Shown here piece by piece: positions 17,558 through 27,279 of a stretch of DNA of 64,000 nt. Under the pieces are notes generated by a model. The model searched no databases and was not told where the DNA came from. It was given only the letters and a program-made list of their open reading frames with translations. The DNA is from Robertmurraya siralis (GTDB lineage: Bacteria > Bacillota > Bacilli > Bacillales > Cytobacillaceae). The translations under genes were made by a program, and so were the position numbers. How positions within the stretch are numbered: the first letter of the stretch is position 1; each line of letters begins with the position of its first letter. Location: contig NZ_SWLZ01000014.1 of NCBI RefSeq assembly GCF_005502275.1, positions 56,246 through 120,245 on the forward strand. Reading direction: 5' to 3'.

Positions 17558-18454
17558 ATGAATGCTAAATCGATTTATAGTGATGAAAAGATAGTATCGA
17601 ATCAACATCAATATAATAAAGAGCAGCGTTCTCTGCTTATTAAGAGAATTCTATCAAATAGATTAATGATGTTTGGAAGCATTATATTAATTTTGTTAAC
17701 GATTGTTGCGTTCCTTGCTCCTGTTATCGCAACCCAAGATCCGCTTGCTATTGATGCTTCCTCCAGACTACAAGCTCCTTCATCTGAACATTATTTCGGT
17801 ACAGATAATCTTGGTAGAGACCTGTTTAGCAGAGTGATTTATGGAACGCAGGCCTCGATGGTTGTTGGAATTTCCGTTGCTCTAATATCAGGTTTTTTTG
17901 GAATGGTGATTGGTTTGTATTCTGCCTATAACCGTTACTTGGATCATGTCTTAATGAGAATATGCGATGGACTAATGGCCTTTCCAGCAATTCTTTTAGC
18001 CATTGCCATTATGGCGGCACTTGGACCAAAAACTGTTAATGTTATTGCAGCATTAAGTTTTGTTATGATTCCAACGGTTGCCAGGGTTATTCGCTCGGCT
18101 GCGCTAGTGGTGAAAGAACAAACCTATATTGAAGCTCTGAAATCCCAAGGTGCAAGTGGAATAAGGATTATTTGGGTGCATATTGCACCAAATACAATAT
18201 CTCAGTTAATCATCCAGCTTACTTATGTATTCGCGATATCTATTATTATCGAGGCAAGTCTCAGCTTTTTAGGCGTAGGTATTCCTGCTCCAGATCCCAG
18301 TTGGGGGAACATTATTTATGAGGGAAAAGCTGTTATATATAACGCATGGTGGATGACTGTTTTCCCAGGAATGTTTATTATTTTAGCTGTTTTAGCATTA
18401 AATTTATTCGGTGATGGACTAAGAGATATGTTAGATCCTCATAGCAAAAAATAA
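17558..18454 (+). CDS. dppC: Peptide ABC transporter permease, DppC type
   Basis: A 298-residue permease with a cytoplasmic N-terminal extension, about six helices, the FGTDNLGRDLFSRVIYG segment seen across the DppC family and an EAA loop (ALKSQGASGIRIIWVHIAPN). The second ATG (17558) is 6 bases from AAGGGGGG, while the first (17552) abuts it, so the second is preferred. It completes the membrane part of the importer. Confidence 0.88.
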   Translation: MNAKSIYSDEKIVSNQHQYNKEQRSLLIKRILSNRLMMFGSIILILLTIVAFLAPVIATQDPLAIDASSRLQAPSSEHYFGTDNLGRDLFSRVIYGTQASMVVGISVALISGFFGMVIGLYSAYNRYLDHVLMRICDGLMAFPAILLAIAIMAALGPKTVNVIAALSFVMIPTVARVIRSAALVVKEQTYIEALKSQGASGIRIIWVHIAPNTISQLIIQLTYVFAISIIIEASLSFLGVGIPAPDPSWGNIIYEGKAVIYNAWWMTVFPGMFIILAVLALNLFGDGLRDMLDPHSKK

Positions 18455-18484
18455 TGTAAATAGGAGAGGGGGAGAGTGGTTTAT

Positions 18485-19501
18485 ATGGAGCCTCTTTTAA
18501 AGCTAAATCAATTAAAAACAATCTTTTCTACTGAAAAAGGAAAGGTGACCGCAGTAGATGATGTATCCTTTGAAATTCATGCTGGCGAAATGGTTGGACT
18601 TGTCGGCGAGTCAGGTTGCGGGAAAAGTGTTACATCCGAATCTATTCTGCAATTGTTAAATGAAAAGACAACAAATTATGAAGGCAAGATTTTATATAAA
18701 GGGAAGAATTTATTAGAGCTTTCTGAAGAACAAATGAGAGGAATACGTGGCAATGAGATCTCTATGATATTTCAGGATCCGATGAGTTCACTCAATCCTG
18801 TTTATACGATAGGAAATCAGATTGCAGAGGCAATCATGATTCATCAAAGGGTTGGAAAAAAAGAGGCAAACTTAAGAGCAATTGAAATGCTACGTCTAAC
18901 AGGTATCCCGTCTCCGGAAAAAAGGATTCATGAATATCCGCATGAACTATCGGGTGGGATGAGACAGAGAGTTATGATCGCACTTGCTCTGTCTTGTAAA
19001 CCACAGCTTTTAATTGCTGATGAACCGACGACGGCACTTGATGTGACTATCCAATCACAAATATTGGAGCTTATACAGGAATTGAGAGAAGAACTTGATA
19101 TGGGAGTGATTTTAATTACTCATGATTTAGGCGTTGTCGCAGAAGTATGTACACGCGTCATCGTTATGTATCTGGGTCAAATTATTGAAGAAGCTGATGT
19201 AAAGACATTATTTAAGAGTCCTCTTCACCCATATACAAAAGGTCTACTTAAATCTATTCCACATTTGGATGGTGACCGCACACAGAAGCTGAATGTTATA
19301 AAGGGGGTTGTTCCTTCTTTACAGGACGTACCGAGCGGATGTCGATTTGCGCCAAGATGCGATTTTGCTACTGAACAGTGTCATGAGAATCCTCCAGAAC
19401 TATTGGAGTTAGAAAATGGACAAAAGGTTAGATGTTGGAATTATGAACATATTTTGAGGGAGGCAAAAGATCATGCAGTCACTACTTCAGAAAACAAATG
19501 A
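18485..19501 (+). CDS. dppD: Peptide ABC transporter ATP-binding protein, DppD type
   Basis: A 338-residue ATPase with Walker A GESGCGKS, signature LSGGMRQR and Walker [13 protein letters not shown]. The C-terminal oligopeptide-type domain has Cys residues in [15 protein letters not shown] that may hold an Fe-S cluster in relatives. I choose the ATG at 18485 over the GTG at 18476. It overlaps dppF by 29 bases. Confidence 0.88.
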   Translation: MEPLLKLNQLKTIFSTEKGKVTAVDDVSFEIHAGEMVGLVGESGCGKSVTSESILQLLNEKTTNYEGKILYKGKNLLELSEEQMRGIRGNEISMIFQDPMSSLNPVYTIGNQIAEAIMIHQRVGKKEANLRAIEMLRLTGIPSPEKRIHEYPHELSGGMRQRVMIALALSCKPQLLIADEPTTALDVTIQSQILELIQELREELDMGVILITHDLGVVAEVCTRVIVMYLGQIIEEADVKTLFKSPLHPYTKGLLKSIPHLDGDRTQKLNVIKGVVPSLQDVPSGCRFAPRCDFATEQCHENPPELLELENGQKVRCWNYEHILREAKDHAVTTSENK

Positions 19502-20465
19502 CGAACGTCCTCTTTTAGAAGTAAAAGGCCTTAAAAAGCATTTCCCAATTACATCTGCTTTAGGAAAGGTTCAAGGATATGTTCAAGCTGTCAACAATGT
19601 AGAATTCACACTAAATAAGAGGGAAACTTTAGGTTTAGTAGGTGAGTCAGGATGCGGGAAAAGTACTACTGGACGTACCATTCTTAGATTAATTGAACCA
19701 ACATCAGGTCAAGCCTTGTATAAAGGAAAAGATCTTTTTCAGTTAAAGCAAAAAGACTTTCAGAAAATGCGCAGCAAGTTGCAAATGGTTTTTCAAGATC
19801 CTCATAGTTCAATCAATCCGAAGCAAAGGATTGGACGAGCTATTGAGGAACCGATGAAAATTCATAAATTATACGATTCAAAAGAACGTTCAGAACGTGC
19901 GATGGAGTTATTAAATAAAGTTGGGCTTAGAGGAGATCAATATTATCGATATCCTCATGAATTTTCGGGAGGACAGAGACAGAGAATTGGAATTGCGAGA
20001 GCATTGGCCTTAAATCCTGAAATTTTAATATGTGATGAGCCTGTTTCAGCATTGGATGTTTCGATTCAATCCCAAGTTATTAATTTAATGGAAGAACTAC
20101 AGGAACAATTCGATCTTTCCTATATTTTTATTGCCCATGATTTAAGTGTAGTTAGACATATTTCTGATCAGATTGGAGTCATGTATCTCGGTGAATTGGT
20201 TGAGAAAGCGCCAACGGATGAACTGTTTTCTCATCCTCTTCATCCTTACACAAAAGCGCTTTTATCATCTATTCCCGTTGCAAATCCTGAATTTAAACGG
20301 GAAAAAATTGTCTTGAAGGGAGATATTCCATCACCTCTCAATCCTCCTGCAGGATGTAAATTCCATACTCGCTGTCCATATGCAATTAAGCGCTGCAAAA
20401 ATGAAGAACCAGTATTTAAAGAGGTAGCAAAGAACCATTCAGTTGCATGTCATTTAATCGATTAA
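19473..20465 (+). CDS. dppF: Peptide ABC transporter ATP-binding protein, DppF type
   Basis: A 330-residue ATPase with Walker [10 protein letters not shown], signature FSGGQRQR, Walker B ILICDEPVSALD and C-terminal CKFHTRCPYAIKRC. Its start lies inside dppD after GGGAGG. It forms a heterodimeric motor with the DppD-type protein. Confidence 0.88.
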   Translation: MQSLLQKTNDERPLLEVKGLKKHFPITSALGKVQGYVQAVNNVEFTLNKRETLGLVGESGCGKSTTGRTILRLIEPTSGQALYKGKDLFQLKQKDFQKMRSKLQMVFQDPHSSINPKQRIGRAIEEPMKIHKLYDSKERSERAMELLNKVGLRGDQYYRYPHEFSGGQRQRIGIARALALNPEILICDEPVSALDVSIQSQVINLMEELQEQFDLSYIFIAHDLSVVRHISDQIGVMYLGELVEKAPTDELFSHPLHPYTKALLSSIPVANPEFKREKIVLKGDIPSPLNPPAGCKFHTRCPYAIKRCKNEEPVFKEVAKNHSVACHLID

Positions 20466-20508
20466 ACTGTTTTTTAGCAGTTATTTCAAAAATAGGAGTG
20501 TTATTCAG

Positions 20509-21675
20509 ATGCTTAAGTCATTATTTACTAGATTGGAAGAGATTTATCCAGAATTAGTAGCGATACGTAGAGATTTGCATATGTATCCTGAACTTTCATT
20601 TCAAGAAGTGAATACACCTAGAAAAATTGCGGATTTTTTAGAAAATCTCGGTTTAGAAGTTAGAACAGAAGTCGGAGGTAGAGGAGTTGTAGGGAAGTTA
20701 CGCGGCGGAAAACCAGGAAGGACGATTGCTTTCCGTGCCGATTTTGACGCACTTCCGATTCAAGACGAAAAAGAAGTGGAATATAAATCACGAGTTCCGG
20801 GAGTTATGCATGCATGTGGACATGATGTACATACTGCCAGCTTATTAGGGGTGGCAAAAGTTTTAAGTGAGGTAAAAGAAGAAATTAGCGGAACCGTTAT
20901 TTTTATCCATCAATTTGCAGAAGAGCAAATACCAGGTGGGGCGAAATCGATGATTGAGGATGGCTGCCTTGATGGAGTGGATGCTATTTATGGTGTTCAT
21001 GTTTGGTCATCCCTTCCTATTGGTACAATTGGCATTATTGAAGGGGACGCTATGGCAGCAGGAGATAAATTCGAAATTGAAATTATTGGAAAAGGAGGGC
21101 ATGGTGCCAAACCGCAAATCACTATTGATTCTTTAGTGGTCGGAGCCCAATTAGTTAATAATTTACAAAATATTGTAAGCAGAAGAATTGATCCATATAA
21201 GCCAGCAGTTGTAACAGTAGGGACATTTCAAGCCGGCCAAGCGTTTAATGTCATTGCTGACAGGGCCAGTTTAACAGGTACGGTTAGAACATTCGATGAT
21301 GAGGTTCGAGATTCTATTGAAGCAAATATAAATCAAATTGCAAAATCAACATGTGAAAGCTCAGGAGCGAAAGCAAATGTGAATTATATAAGAGGGTATC
21401 CATCTTTATGGAATCATCCAGAGCATATTCAAAAAGCAGAAAATGTCGCTATTAATCTTTTAGGGAAGGAAAACATTAAATATCCATTACCTTCAATGGG
21501 AATGGAGGACTTTGCTTATTATTTAAAAGAGGTGCCTGGTGCTTTTGTATTTGTTGGAGGTGGAAATAGCGAATTAGAAGCGGAATATCCACAGCATCAC
21601 CCAAAATTTAATGTTGATGAACGATCCATTTTGATTAGTGCGAAGTTTTTCTTATCCATTTTATTAGAGGAATAG
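20509..21675 (+). CDS. M20 family amidohydrolase (N-acyl amino acid / aminoacylase type)
   Basis: A 388-residue M20D metallohydrolase. Metal motifs HACGHDVHTA, FAEEQIPGGA and the late MGMEDFAYY are intact, with the dimerisation-domain signature GKGGHGAKP. Relatives cleave N-acetyl or other N-acyl amino acids, hippurate or indole-acetyl-amino acids. It lies 43 bases after dppF, so it probably deacylates the compound the transporter imports. Specificity cannot be judged. Confidence 0.85.
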   Translation: MLKSLFTRLEEIYPELVAIRRDLHMYPELSFQEVNTPRKIADFLENLGLEVRTEVGGRGVVGKLRGGKPGRTIAFRADFDALPIQDEKEVEYKSRVPGVMHACGHDVHTASLLGVAKVLSEVKEEISGTVIFIHQFAEEQIPGGAKSMIEDGCLDGVDAIYGVHVWSSLPIGTIGIIEGDAMAAGDKFEIEIIGKGGHGAKPQITIDSLVVGAQLVNNLQNIVSRRIDPYKPAVVTVGTFQAGQAFNVIADRASLTGTVRTFDDEVRDSIEANINQIAKSTCESSGAKANVNYIRGYPSLWNHPEHIQKAENVAINLLGKENIKYPLPSMGMEDFAYYLKEVPGAFVFVGGGNSELEAEYPQHHPKFNVDERSILISAKFFLSILLEE

Positions 21676-21742
21676 CTATATCCCTGTTTTCTAAAAGGAT
21701 ATCAATATGTTGAGAATAATGTAAAATACTAGGAGGCCTTTT

Positions 21743-22525
21743 ATGCGCTTAAAAAATAAAACGGCGATTATAACCGGTGCTGGCAATGGAATTGGAAAAG
21801 AAACAGCACTATTATTTGCAAAGGAAGGAGCAAATGTTGTTGTCACCGATATAAATGAAGAAGCAGTGAATCAGACTTCGGAAGAGATAAAAAAAAGCGG
21901 GGGTAAAGCCATTTCCATTTCTCATAATATTAGTTGTGAAAATGACTGGGAAAAGGTTGTTTTAAAAACATTAGATAACTATGCCGAAATCAATATTTTA
22001 TTTAATAATGCCGGAACATTTTTAATAAAACCATTAATAGAGACGACACTTGAAGAATGGCAAAACCTTATGAATATTAATGTTGCAGGTACTTTTCTTG
22101 GCTTGAAGCATGTCATACCAGTGATGATGAAACAAAATGGTGGCTCAATTATCAACAACTCTTCAACTGCCGGCTTAGCAGGTTCAGTAGGGGTTTCTCT
22201 TTATGGAGCAAGTAAAGGGGCTATTCGCAGCCTGACCAAGCATGTTGCCATGGAATATGCATCCTATCATATTAGAGCAAATTCAATTTATCCGGGGTTT
22301 ATTGACACGGATATGATGAAATATAGGGGAGAAATAGACCAATCAAATGAGCAGCAGCAATCAAAAGGGGTTCCATTAGGAAGAATCGGTTATCCGCAAG
22401 AGGTAGCTCGAACAGTTCTATTTCTAGCTTCTGAAGATTCAAGTTATACGACCGGAGCAGAATTTGTGATTGATGGGGGAAGATCCGCTGGCAGATCTCC
22501 ATCGAAAGGTGAGATGTATGAATAA
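21743..22525 (+). CDS. Short-chain dehydrogenase/reductase (classical SDR)
   Basis: A 260-residue enzyme with cofactor motif TGAGNGIGKE, the NNAG motif and the catalytic YxxxK in YGASKGA, with Ser in NNSSTAGLAG upstream. The Asp after beta-2 (VVTDIN) points to NAD. AGGAGG precedes the start. It sits between the M20 hydrolase and the deacetylase and overlaps the latter by 8 bases, so it probably oxidises a hydroxyl group in the same pathway. Confidence 0.87.
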   Translation: MRLKNKTAIITGAGNGIGKETALLFAKEGANVVVTDINEEAVNQTSEEIKKSGGKAISISHNISCENDWEKVVLKTLDNYAEINILFNNAGTFLIKPLIETTLEEWQNLMNINVAGTFLGLKHVIPVMMKQNGGSIINNSSTAGLAGSVGVSLYGASKGAIRSLTKHVAMEYASYHIRANSIYPGFIDTDMMKYRGEIDQSNEQQQSKGVPLGRIGYPQEVARTVLFLASEDSSYTTGAEFVIDGGRSAGRSPSKGEMYE

Positions 22526-23369
22526 AGGAACCGTATGTTTAACTTTTGATTTTGATGCAATCTCGTTATGGCTTCAACGAGATATGACCACGATGACGTC
22601 AATATCTAGAGGAGAGTTTGGCGCTGTTGCAGTCCCAAGAATTCTGCATATGCTGGGAAAGAGAGATATTCAATCCACCTGGTTTGTTCCAGGACACACA
22701 ATAGAAACCTACCCTGAAGTTTGCAAAGCTATTATAGAGCAGGGGCATGAGATCGCCTTGCATGGGTATGCCCATGAAAATTTTAATATTCTTTCTTTTG
22801 AAGAAGAGCGGGAGATTTTACAAAAGTCTATTGATGTAACAGAAAAGGTTCTTGGATTTAGACCAAAAGGATTTCGTTCCCCTTCTTGGGATGTTTCTTC
22901 AAGAACAATAAAAAATCTCGAAAGCTTGGGAGTTGTTTATGATAGCAGTCAAATGGGCAATGACTACTCTGTCTATTTTAGCAGATGTGAAGATCAACAT
23001 TTTAAAGCTCAAGCTTCAAAGTTTGGAGAACAATCAAAAGTTGTTGAGATTCCCGTTTCATGGTCTCTTGATGACTATGTTTATTTTGAATATTTGAAAA
23101 CATCGACTGCTGTTTTTCCGGGGTTGAAAACACCAGATGAGATGTTTGGAAACTGGAATGGAGATATCGATTATATGCTCCGTGATTTTCAAAACGGTGT
23201 TTTAGTTGTCACTTTTCATCCACAGGTATCAGGTCGTGGGCACCGATTATTAGGTATAGAAAATTGGATAGATGGTTTAATGGAAAAAGGGATTGGCTTT
23301 TCCAGAATGGATAGCATTGCAGATTCCTTTTTAAAAGGCACCGAATTTGGAATTTATGCTCCGGAGTGA
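22518..23369 (+). CDS. NodB-type polysaccharide/amide deacetylase
   Basis: A 283-residue NodB-fold protein. LTFDFDA holds the first catalytic Asp pair, HGYAHEN the metal histidines and RSPSWDVS the substrate arginine. There is no signal peptide, so it acts in the cytoplasm, unlike cell-wall deacetylases. Its context, and resemblance to PuuE-like amidases, favour a small N-acyl or cyclic amide substrate over a polysaccharide. The start at 22518 overlaps the SDR stop and follows AAAGGTGAG. It is the last gene of the unit. Confidence 0.83.
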   Translation: MNKGTVCLTFDFDAISLWLQRDMTTMTSISRGEFGAVAVPRILHMLGKRDIQSTWFVPGHTIETYPEVCKAIIEQGHEIALHGYAHENFNILSFEEEREILQKSIDVTEKVLGFRPKGFRSPSWDVSSRTIKNLESLGVVYDSSQMGNDYSVYFSRCEDQHFKAQASKFGEQSKVVEIPVSWSLDDYVYFEYLKTSTAVFPGLKTPDEMFGNWNGDIDYMLRDFQNGVLVVTFHPQVSGRGHRLLGIENWIDGLMEKGIGFSRMDSIADSFLKGTEFGIYAPE

Positions 23370-23431
23370 CTTTAAGATCTGACCTTAATGATTTACAATC
23401 GAATATTGCCAAATTTTTGATGAACTTTTCG

Positions 23432-23476
23432 AAAAGCGGCTTAATCCTATGAATACATAGGTTTAGGCCGCTTTTT
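23432..23476 (+). terminator. Terminator of the peptide-catabolism unit
   Basis: Stem AAAAGCGGC(T)TAATCCTATG pairs with CATAGGTTTAGGCCGCTTTTT around a short AAT loop, and the U-run CTTTTTCTATTTTT follows. Confidence 0.85.
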
Positions 23477-23515
23477 CTATTTTTAAAAAATTTGGCTTTG
23501 TTATATGTCGGTGTT

Positions 23516-23605
23516 GATTTTTGGCTTATTTTCTCTCTGATTTCATGAAGCGATAGAGAACGCTTGTTTTCTCACATCGCTTCATGGAATCAGAAGACCT
23601 TTTTT
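23516..23605. repeat. Dispersed hairpin repeat, copy C
   Basis: TTTTTGGCTTATTTT precedes arms GATTTCATGAAGCGAT (23539-23554) and ATCGCTTCATGGAATC (23576-23591), which pair at 15 of 16 positions. The loop reads AGAGAACGCTTGTTTTCTCAC. It is the best preserved copy, and its core can be aligned with copy D. Confidence 0.65.
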
Positions 23606-23712
23606 GTATAACTGAAAGGCTAATAAGGTTTTAAGGAATGGGAATGATATTTATTTAGTGGGATGAAAATTGCGGTTATGATAACTGGCATTTTAAGAGA
23701 AGGAGTAGTCGG

Positions 23713-25875
23713 ATGAAAGCAAGTTGGAACCTATTTTTAATGGATATGAAAAGTATTGGGAAAAACTGGGCAGCTATCATTGTCATTGTTGGACTAATTA
23801 TCCTCCCTTCCCTTTATGCGTGGCTGAATATTGAAGCCTCGTGGGATCCGTATGCCAAAACGGATCAAATTCCGATAGGGATCGTTAATGAAGATAAAGG
23901 TGCGGCAGTACGTGATCAAGATATCCATGTTGGGGACGAAATAGTTCACACATTAAAAGAAAATAGATCAATGGATTGGCAATTTGTTAATCGTAAAAAG
24001 GCGATGAATAAATTAGAATACGGAGATTATTTTGCAGTTCTAATCATTCCAGAAAACTTTTCGGAAAAATTAGGAACAGTCATTAGCGCTCAACCTAAAA
24101 AGGCAAATGTTGAATATTATGTAAATGAAAAAATAAATGCGATTGCGCCGAAAATTACAGAAAAAGGGGCAAGTGTGATTGTTGAGCAAATTAGCAGCAA
24201 TTTTATATCAACAGTTAATGGGATTATCTTTGAAATATTCAATGAGTTAGGAATTGAGATTGAAGAAAATATGCCTGACATTGAAAAATTTGAAGACTAT
24301 ATTTTTAGTTTGGAAGAGAAGCTGCCGGAAATTCATACAATATTGAATAACACAATCGTAGATGCAGATCGTGCAGATGGTTTAATCGATAAGGCACACA
24401 GGATGATCGCTAGAGCGGACCAGGCAGCTTCAAATGGATTACAATTAATCGATGAAACGACCCATTTTCTAGCAAATGCCGAGAAACGTTTGGACGAGAT
24501 TTCACCAAAGGTTAAAGAGGATGTAGAGAAAATTCAGAGGATGTTATCGCAAGTAAAAGAATTTGAAGACAGACTTGATCGAGCAAAGGTGGAATTTACA
24601 GAAGAAAGAAACATGAGTGAATCGATAAATAGACAAATAAATGATATGCTTCAAACAATCGGAACGATTGAAGATGCACTTATTCAATTTCAGAAACAGG
24701 ATGAAGAACCGTCGAATAATCAAGAAATTATTTCCAAATCATTAAGTAGGTTGAAGCAAGTAGAAGGAAATTTAGGTGAACTGCAGGACCAAGTAAATGC
24801 AATCGATTTGTTATTGGAAAATAAACAAGAAGAATTAAATAATTTTTTCGCTGACATAAAGAGTCGTACAGCTAACAATATTGGTGAGATCGGTTCATTA
24901 ATCAAATATTACAATGTATCGATTGAGCCTACTGTGAGAAATGGGGTAACGAGTGCAAAAGAGACGTTAGCTGATGCGAAAGAAATATTATTAAATATTC
25001 AGTCAGCTATACCTGATGTGGAGAAAATGCTATCACGAACAGAAAGTAACTTGTCAGAGGCGAAAAAGATTCTTTATTATGTAAGTGGAGAATTTCCATA
25101 CGTGAATGAAAAAGTAAGAGAATTGGCAAAAAAACTACGATCTATACATGGTGAAACAGATATCAACGAAATTATTGAGCTTTTGCAAAATAATCCAGAA
25201 GCAGAACGAGGTTTTTTTGCTGAACCGATTGTGCTTAAAGAGCATCGATTATTTTCTATACCGAACTACGGAACGGGAATGACTCCATTTTATACGGTTC
25301 TTGCCATATGGGTTGGGGGGTTGTTGTTGATTTCTCTAATATCAACCGAGAGCCACCAAAAAGAAGATTACACAGAGAGGCAAGTATATATTGGACGTTT
25401 GCTTACATTTGTGAGCATAGGATTTTTCCAAACATTGATTGTTACCTTAGGGAATATGTTATTACTTCAAGTTGAAGTAAAAGAACCAATGTGGTTTGTT
25501 CTTTTTGGAATACTTTGTAGTTTTGTTTTCATGACGATTGTGTACACGTTCGTATCTGTTTTCGGCAATGTAGGGAAGGCGCTTGCCATCATTCTACTAG
25601 TGCTTCAAATAGCTGGTTCAGGGGGCACGTATCCAGTTGTATTGCTGCCAGAATTCTTTCAAGTCATTCATCCATTCTTACCTTTCACCTATGCGATCGA
25701 TCTTCTTCGTGAAGCTGTTGGAGGGATTGTTAGGGAGAGGGTATGGCATGACGTTTTATCCATTTTAATATTTGGCTTACTAGCACTTGTACTAGGAATA
25801 TTCTTGAAAGAATCCATTAATAAGCATACAGAAAAATTTAAAAAGAAAACAAAGGAGTCAGGGCTGTTTCATTAA
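23713..25875 (+). CDS. yhgE: YhgE/Pip family membrane protein
   Basis: A 720-residue protein with an N-terminal helix (about 17-40), a long extracytoplasmic region rich in heptad-like coiled-coil sequence (about 200-500) and five or six C-terminal helices of ABC-2 permease type. The N-terminal LPSLYAWLNIEASWDPYAKT is a hallmark of YhgE/Pip proteins, named after the lactococcal phage-infection protein; the role in Bacillus is not well defined. Monocistronic, with AAGGAG before the ATG. Confidence 0.88.
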   Translation: MKASWNLFLMDMKSIGKNWAAIIVIVGLIILPSLYAWLNIEASWDPYAKTDQIPIGIVNEDKGAAVRDQDIHVGDEIVHTLKENRSMDWQFVNRKKAMNKLEYGDYFAVLIIPENFSEKLGTVISAQPKKANVEYYVNEKINAIAPKITEKGASVIVEQISSNFISTVNGIIFEIFNELGIEIEENMPDIEKFEDYIFSLEEKLPEIHTILNNTIVDADRADGLIDKAHRMIARADQAASNGLQLIDETTHFLANAEKRLDEISPKVKEDVEKIQRMLSQVKEFEDRLDRAKVEFTEERNMSESINRQINDMLQTIGTIEDALIQFQKQDEEPSNNQEIISKSLSRLKQVEGNLGELQDQVNAIDLLLENKQEELNNFFADIKSRTANNIGEIGSLIKYYNVSIEPTVRNGVTSAKETLADAKEILLNIQSAIPDVEKMLSRTESNLSEAKKILYYVSGEFPYVNEKVRELAKKLRSIHGETDINEIIELLQNNPEAERGFFAEPIVLKEHRLFSIPNYGTGMTPFYTVLAIWVGGLLLISLISTESHQKEDYTERQVYIGRLLTFVSIGFFQTLIVTLGNMLLLQVEVKEPMWFVLFGILCSFVFMTIVYTFVSVFGNVGKALAIILLVLQIAGSGGTYPVVLLPEFFQVIHPFLPFTYAIDLLREAVGGIVRERVWHDVLSILIFGLLALVLGIFLKESINKHTEKFKKKTKESGLFH

Positions 25876-26119
25876 ATCGATCCCAAAAAAGTTTTCTATA
25901 TTCATATGTTTTTTATGGACAGCTTTATAACAACACTTCTTCCTGTTACTTTGAGTAAAAGAATATTTACATCGATAAACATTTCAAAACAAAGTGAGAA
26001 GCAGATCGCAGCGATTCCTTTTTTTACACTCATGTTTATAACCAAAAACGAATGCATTCCACACTAAAATACGTCAGTCCCAATTGCGTATAAATGGGCG
26101 TAACGTAAGGATGCTGATC

Positions 26120-26251
26120 ATGGGCAGATTACCTCTACATAAAGGAACCATTGGTTTTTTGATAGTATTCCTTTATGCTGAGGCCATCAAGCGAAGCGCG
26201 GAAGTAAAAAAGATACTCCACAGCAAAGCGAATAAATATCTACTCTTTTGA
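26120..26251 (+). CDS. Possible small protein, 43 residues
   Basis: An open frame from ATG at 26120 (AAGGA 8 bases upstream) to TGA at 26249. It starts MGRLPLHKGTIGFLIVF and ends in a lysine-rich tail (about residues 24-40), so it could be a one-helix membrane peptide. A perfect 10-bp inverted repeat (CATAAAGGAA at 26138-26147, TTCCTTTATG at 26168-26177) lies inside it. It may be a remnant or chance; nothing else stands out between 25876 and 26396. Confidence 0.3.
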   Translation: MGRLPLHKGTIGFLIVFLYAEAIKRSAEVKKILHSKANKYLLF

Positions 26252-26395
26252 CAGAATTCCAAAACGTATTTCCAGATATTGTGTAATTATCTAAAGTTGT
26301 GTCTATTCTTAAATAAATTAAAAAGAACAGTAAGTATTGTCTAATGTGTTTTTATTATTTATATAAGTGAAATATTTTTTATAAGGTGATATGAA

Positions 26396-26758
26396 ATGAA
26401 AAAAGGATTATTAGTATTAATGATCGGCTTTTCTTTGATTTACTTTTCAAGTTGTGGCTCCAAAGTAAACACCATTCCTTCTGAAGTGCACAAAGACTTT
26501 TTAATTCCGAGTAATGCAGTGAAATCATCAGATTATGTCTTTACTAATAAAAAATTGGCTAAAAGTGTGGAATATAAGATTTCAGGGGCAGCCAGTCCAA
26601 AAAGTTTTTTTAACTCTGCTGAATATATTGAGGACCTTGAAAAAAAAGGTTGGAAGGAAATTAATCAAGAAGGAAGTATGAAAATCTATAGCAATGGAAA
26701 AGAAACTGTTTGGTTAGAATTAAATGAAGAAGATGTGACCATTTCTTTATTAAAGTAG
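26396..26758 (+). CDS. Small putative lipoprotein, unknown function
   Basis: 120 residues with a signal peptide and Cys at about residue 20 in YFSSCGS, an acceptable lipobox. The mature part is short, mixed alpha/beta by eye, and resembles no family I can name. The start is supported by GGTGAT a few bases upstream. It stands alone. Confidence 0.65.
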   Translation: MKKGLLVLMIGFSLIYFSSCGSKVNTIPSEVHKDFLIPSNAVKSSDYVFTNKKLAKSVEYKISGAASPKSFFNSAEYIEDLEKKGWKEINQEGSMKIYSNGKETVWLELNEEDVTISLLK

Positions 26759-26800
26759 CCTTTGAATAAAATCTGTTAGATTTATAAAAAAAGAGGATAG

Positions 26801-26941
26801 GGTTTGTCAAGAAAAGTGTGTAAGTTATTCCAGATATTTCTTTACACGATCCTTCAGGTGGGCATGAACTAGCAGTTGATTCATGACCATAGCCCATTGT
26901 TGGATATGTCCGCTTTCCCATTTCTTTTCTAATTCTTTCGT
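26801..26941 (-). mobile_element. IS256-family remnant (right end)
   Basis: On the minus strand an uninterrupted 38-codon tail ends at 26825. It reads KKWESGHIQQWAMVMNQL then HLKDRVKKYLE, matching the W..I..W....NQL......DR pattern at the C-terminus of IS256-type transposases. Only 15-25 bases beyond the stop is GTTTGTCAAGAAAAGTGTG, which looks like the terminal inverted repeat. A stop codon at 26942 breaks the frame upstream and the rest of the element is gone. Confidence 0.5.
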
Positions 26942-27055
26942 TTAAAGCAGAGTCCATCTTCAAATACTTGGATTCTTTTGTTCAAAGAACCGACCTAAAT
27001 CATTAATAACAAAGCTTCTCCAAGGTGTTCCTGGAAATATGGAATATTCCTCTAG

Positions 27056-27105
27056 TCTTTGAGAAATGTAATACTTTATTTCATTTCTCAAAGACTTTTA
27101 TTTAA
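27056..27105 (+). terminator. Hairpin between lipoprotein region and lan kinase
   Basis: A perfect 13-bp stem, TCTTTGAGAAATG (27056-27068) and CATTTCTCAAAGA (27082-27094), is followed on the plus strand by CTTTTATTTAAAAA. The U-run side fits plus-strand transcripts, while the kinase ends from the other direction. Confidence 0.6.
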
Positions 27106-27279
27106 AAATTTGATAAAGTCGCTGGATGGAGGAGGCTTTCGCTTTTATGGTGGGAGTTTGAAGTTTATCTGCAGAATCTTTCTAAACGACTATAAATCAA
27201 AAAGAAAAGGGAAGTGAGCATTTTTCTCCCCCTGATTACTTTATCGACAAATAATATGAAGATTTATTATGGCCCTATT

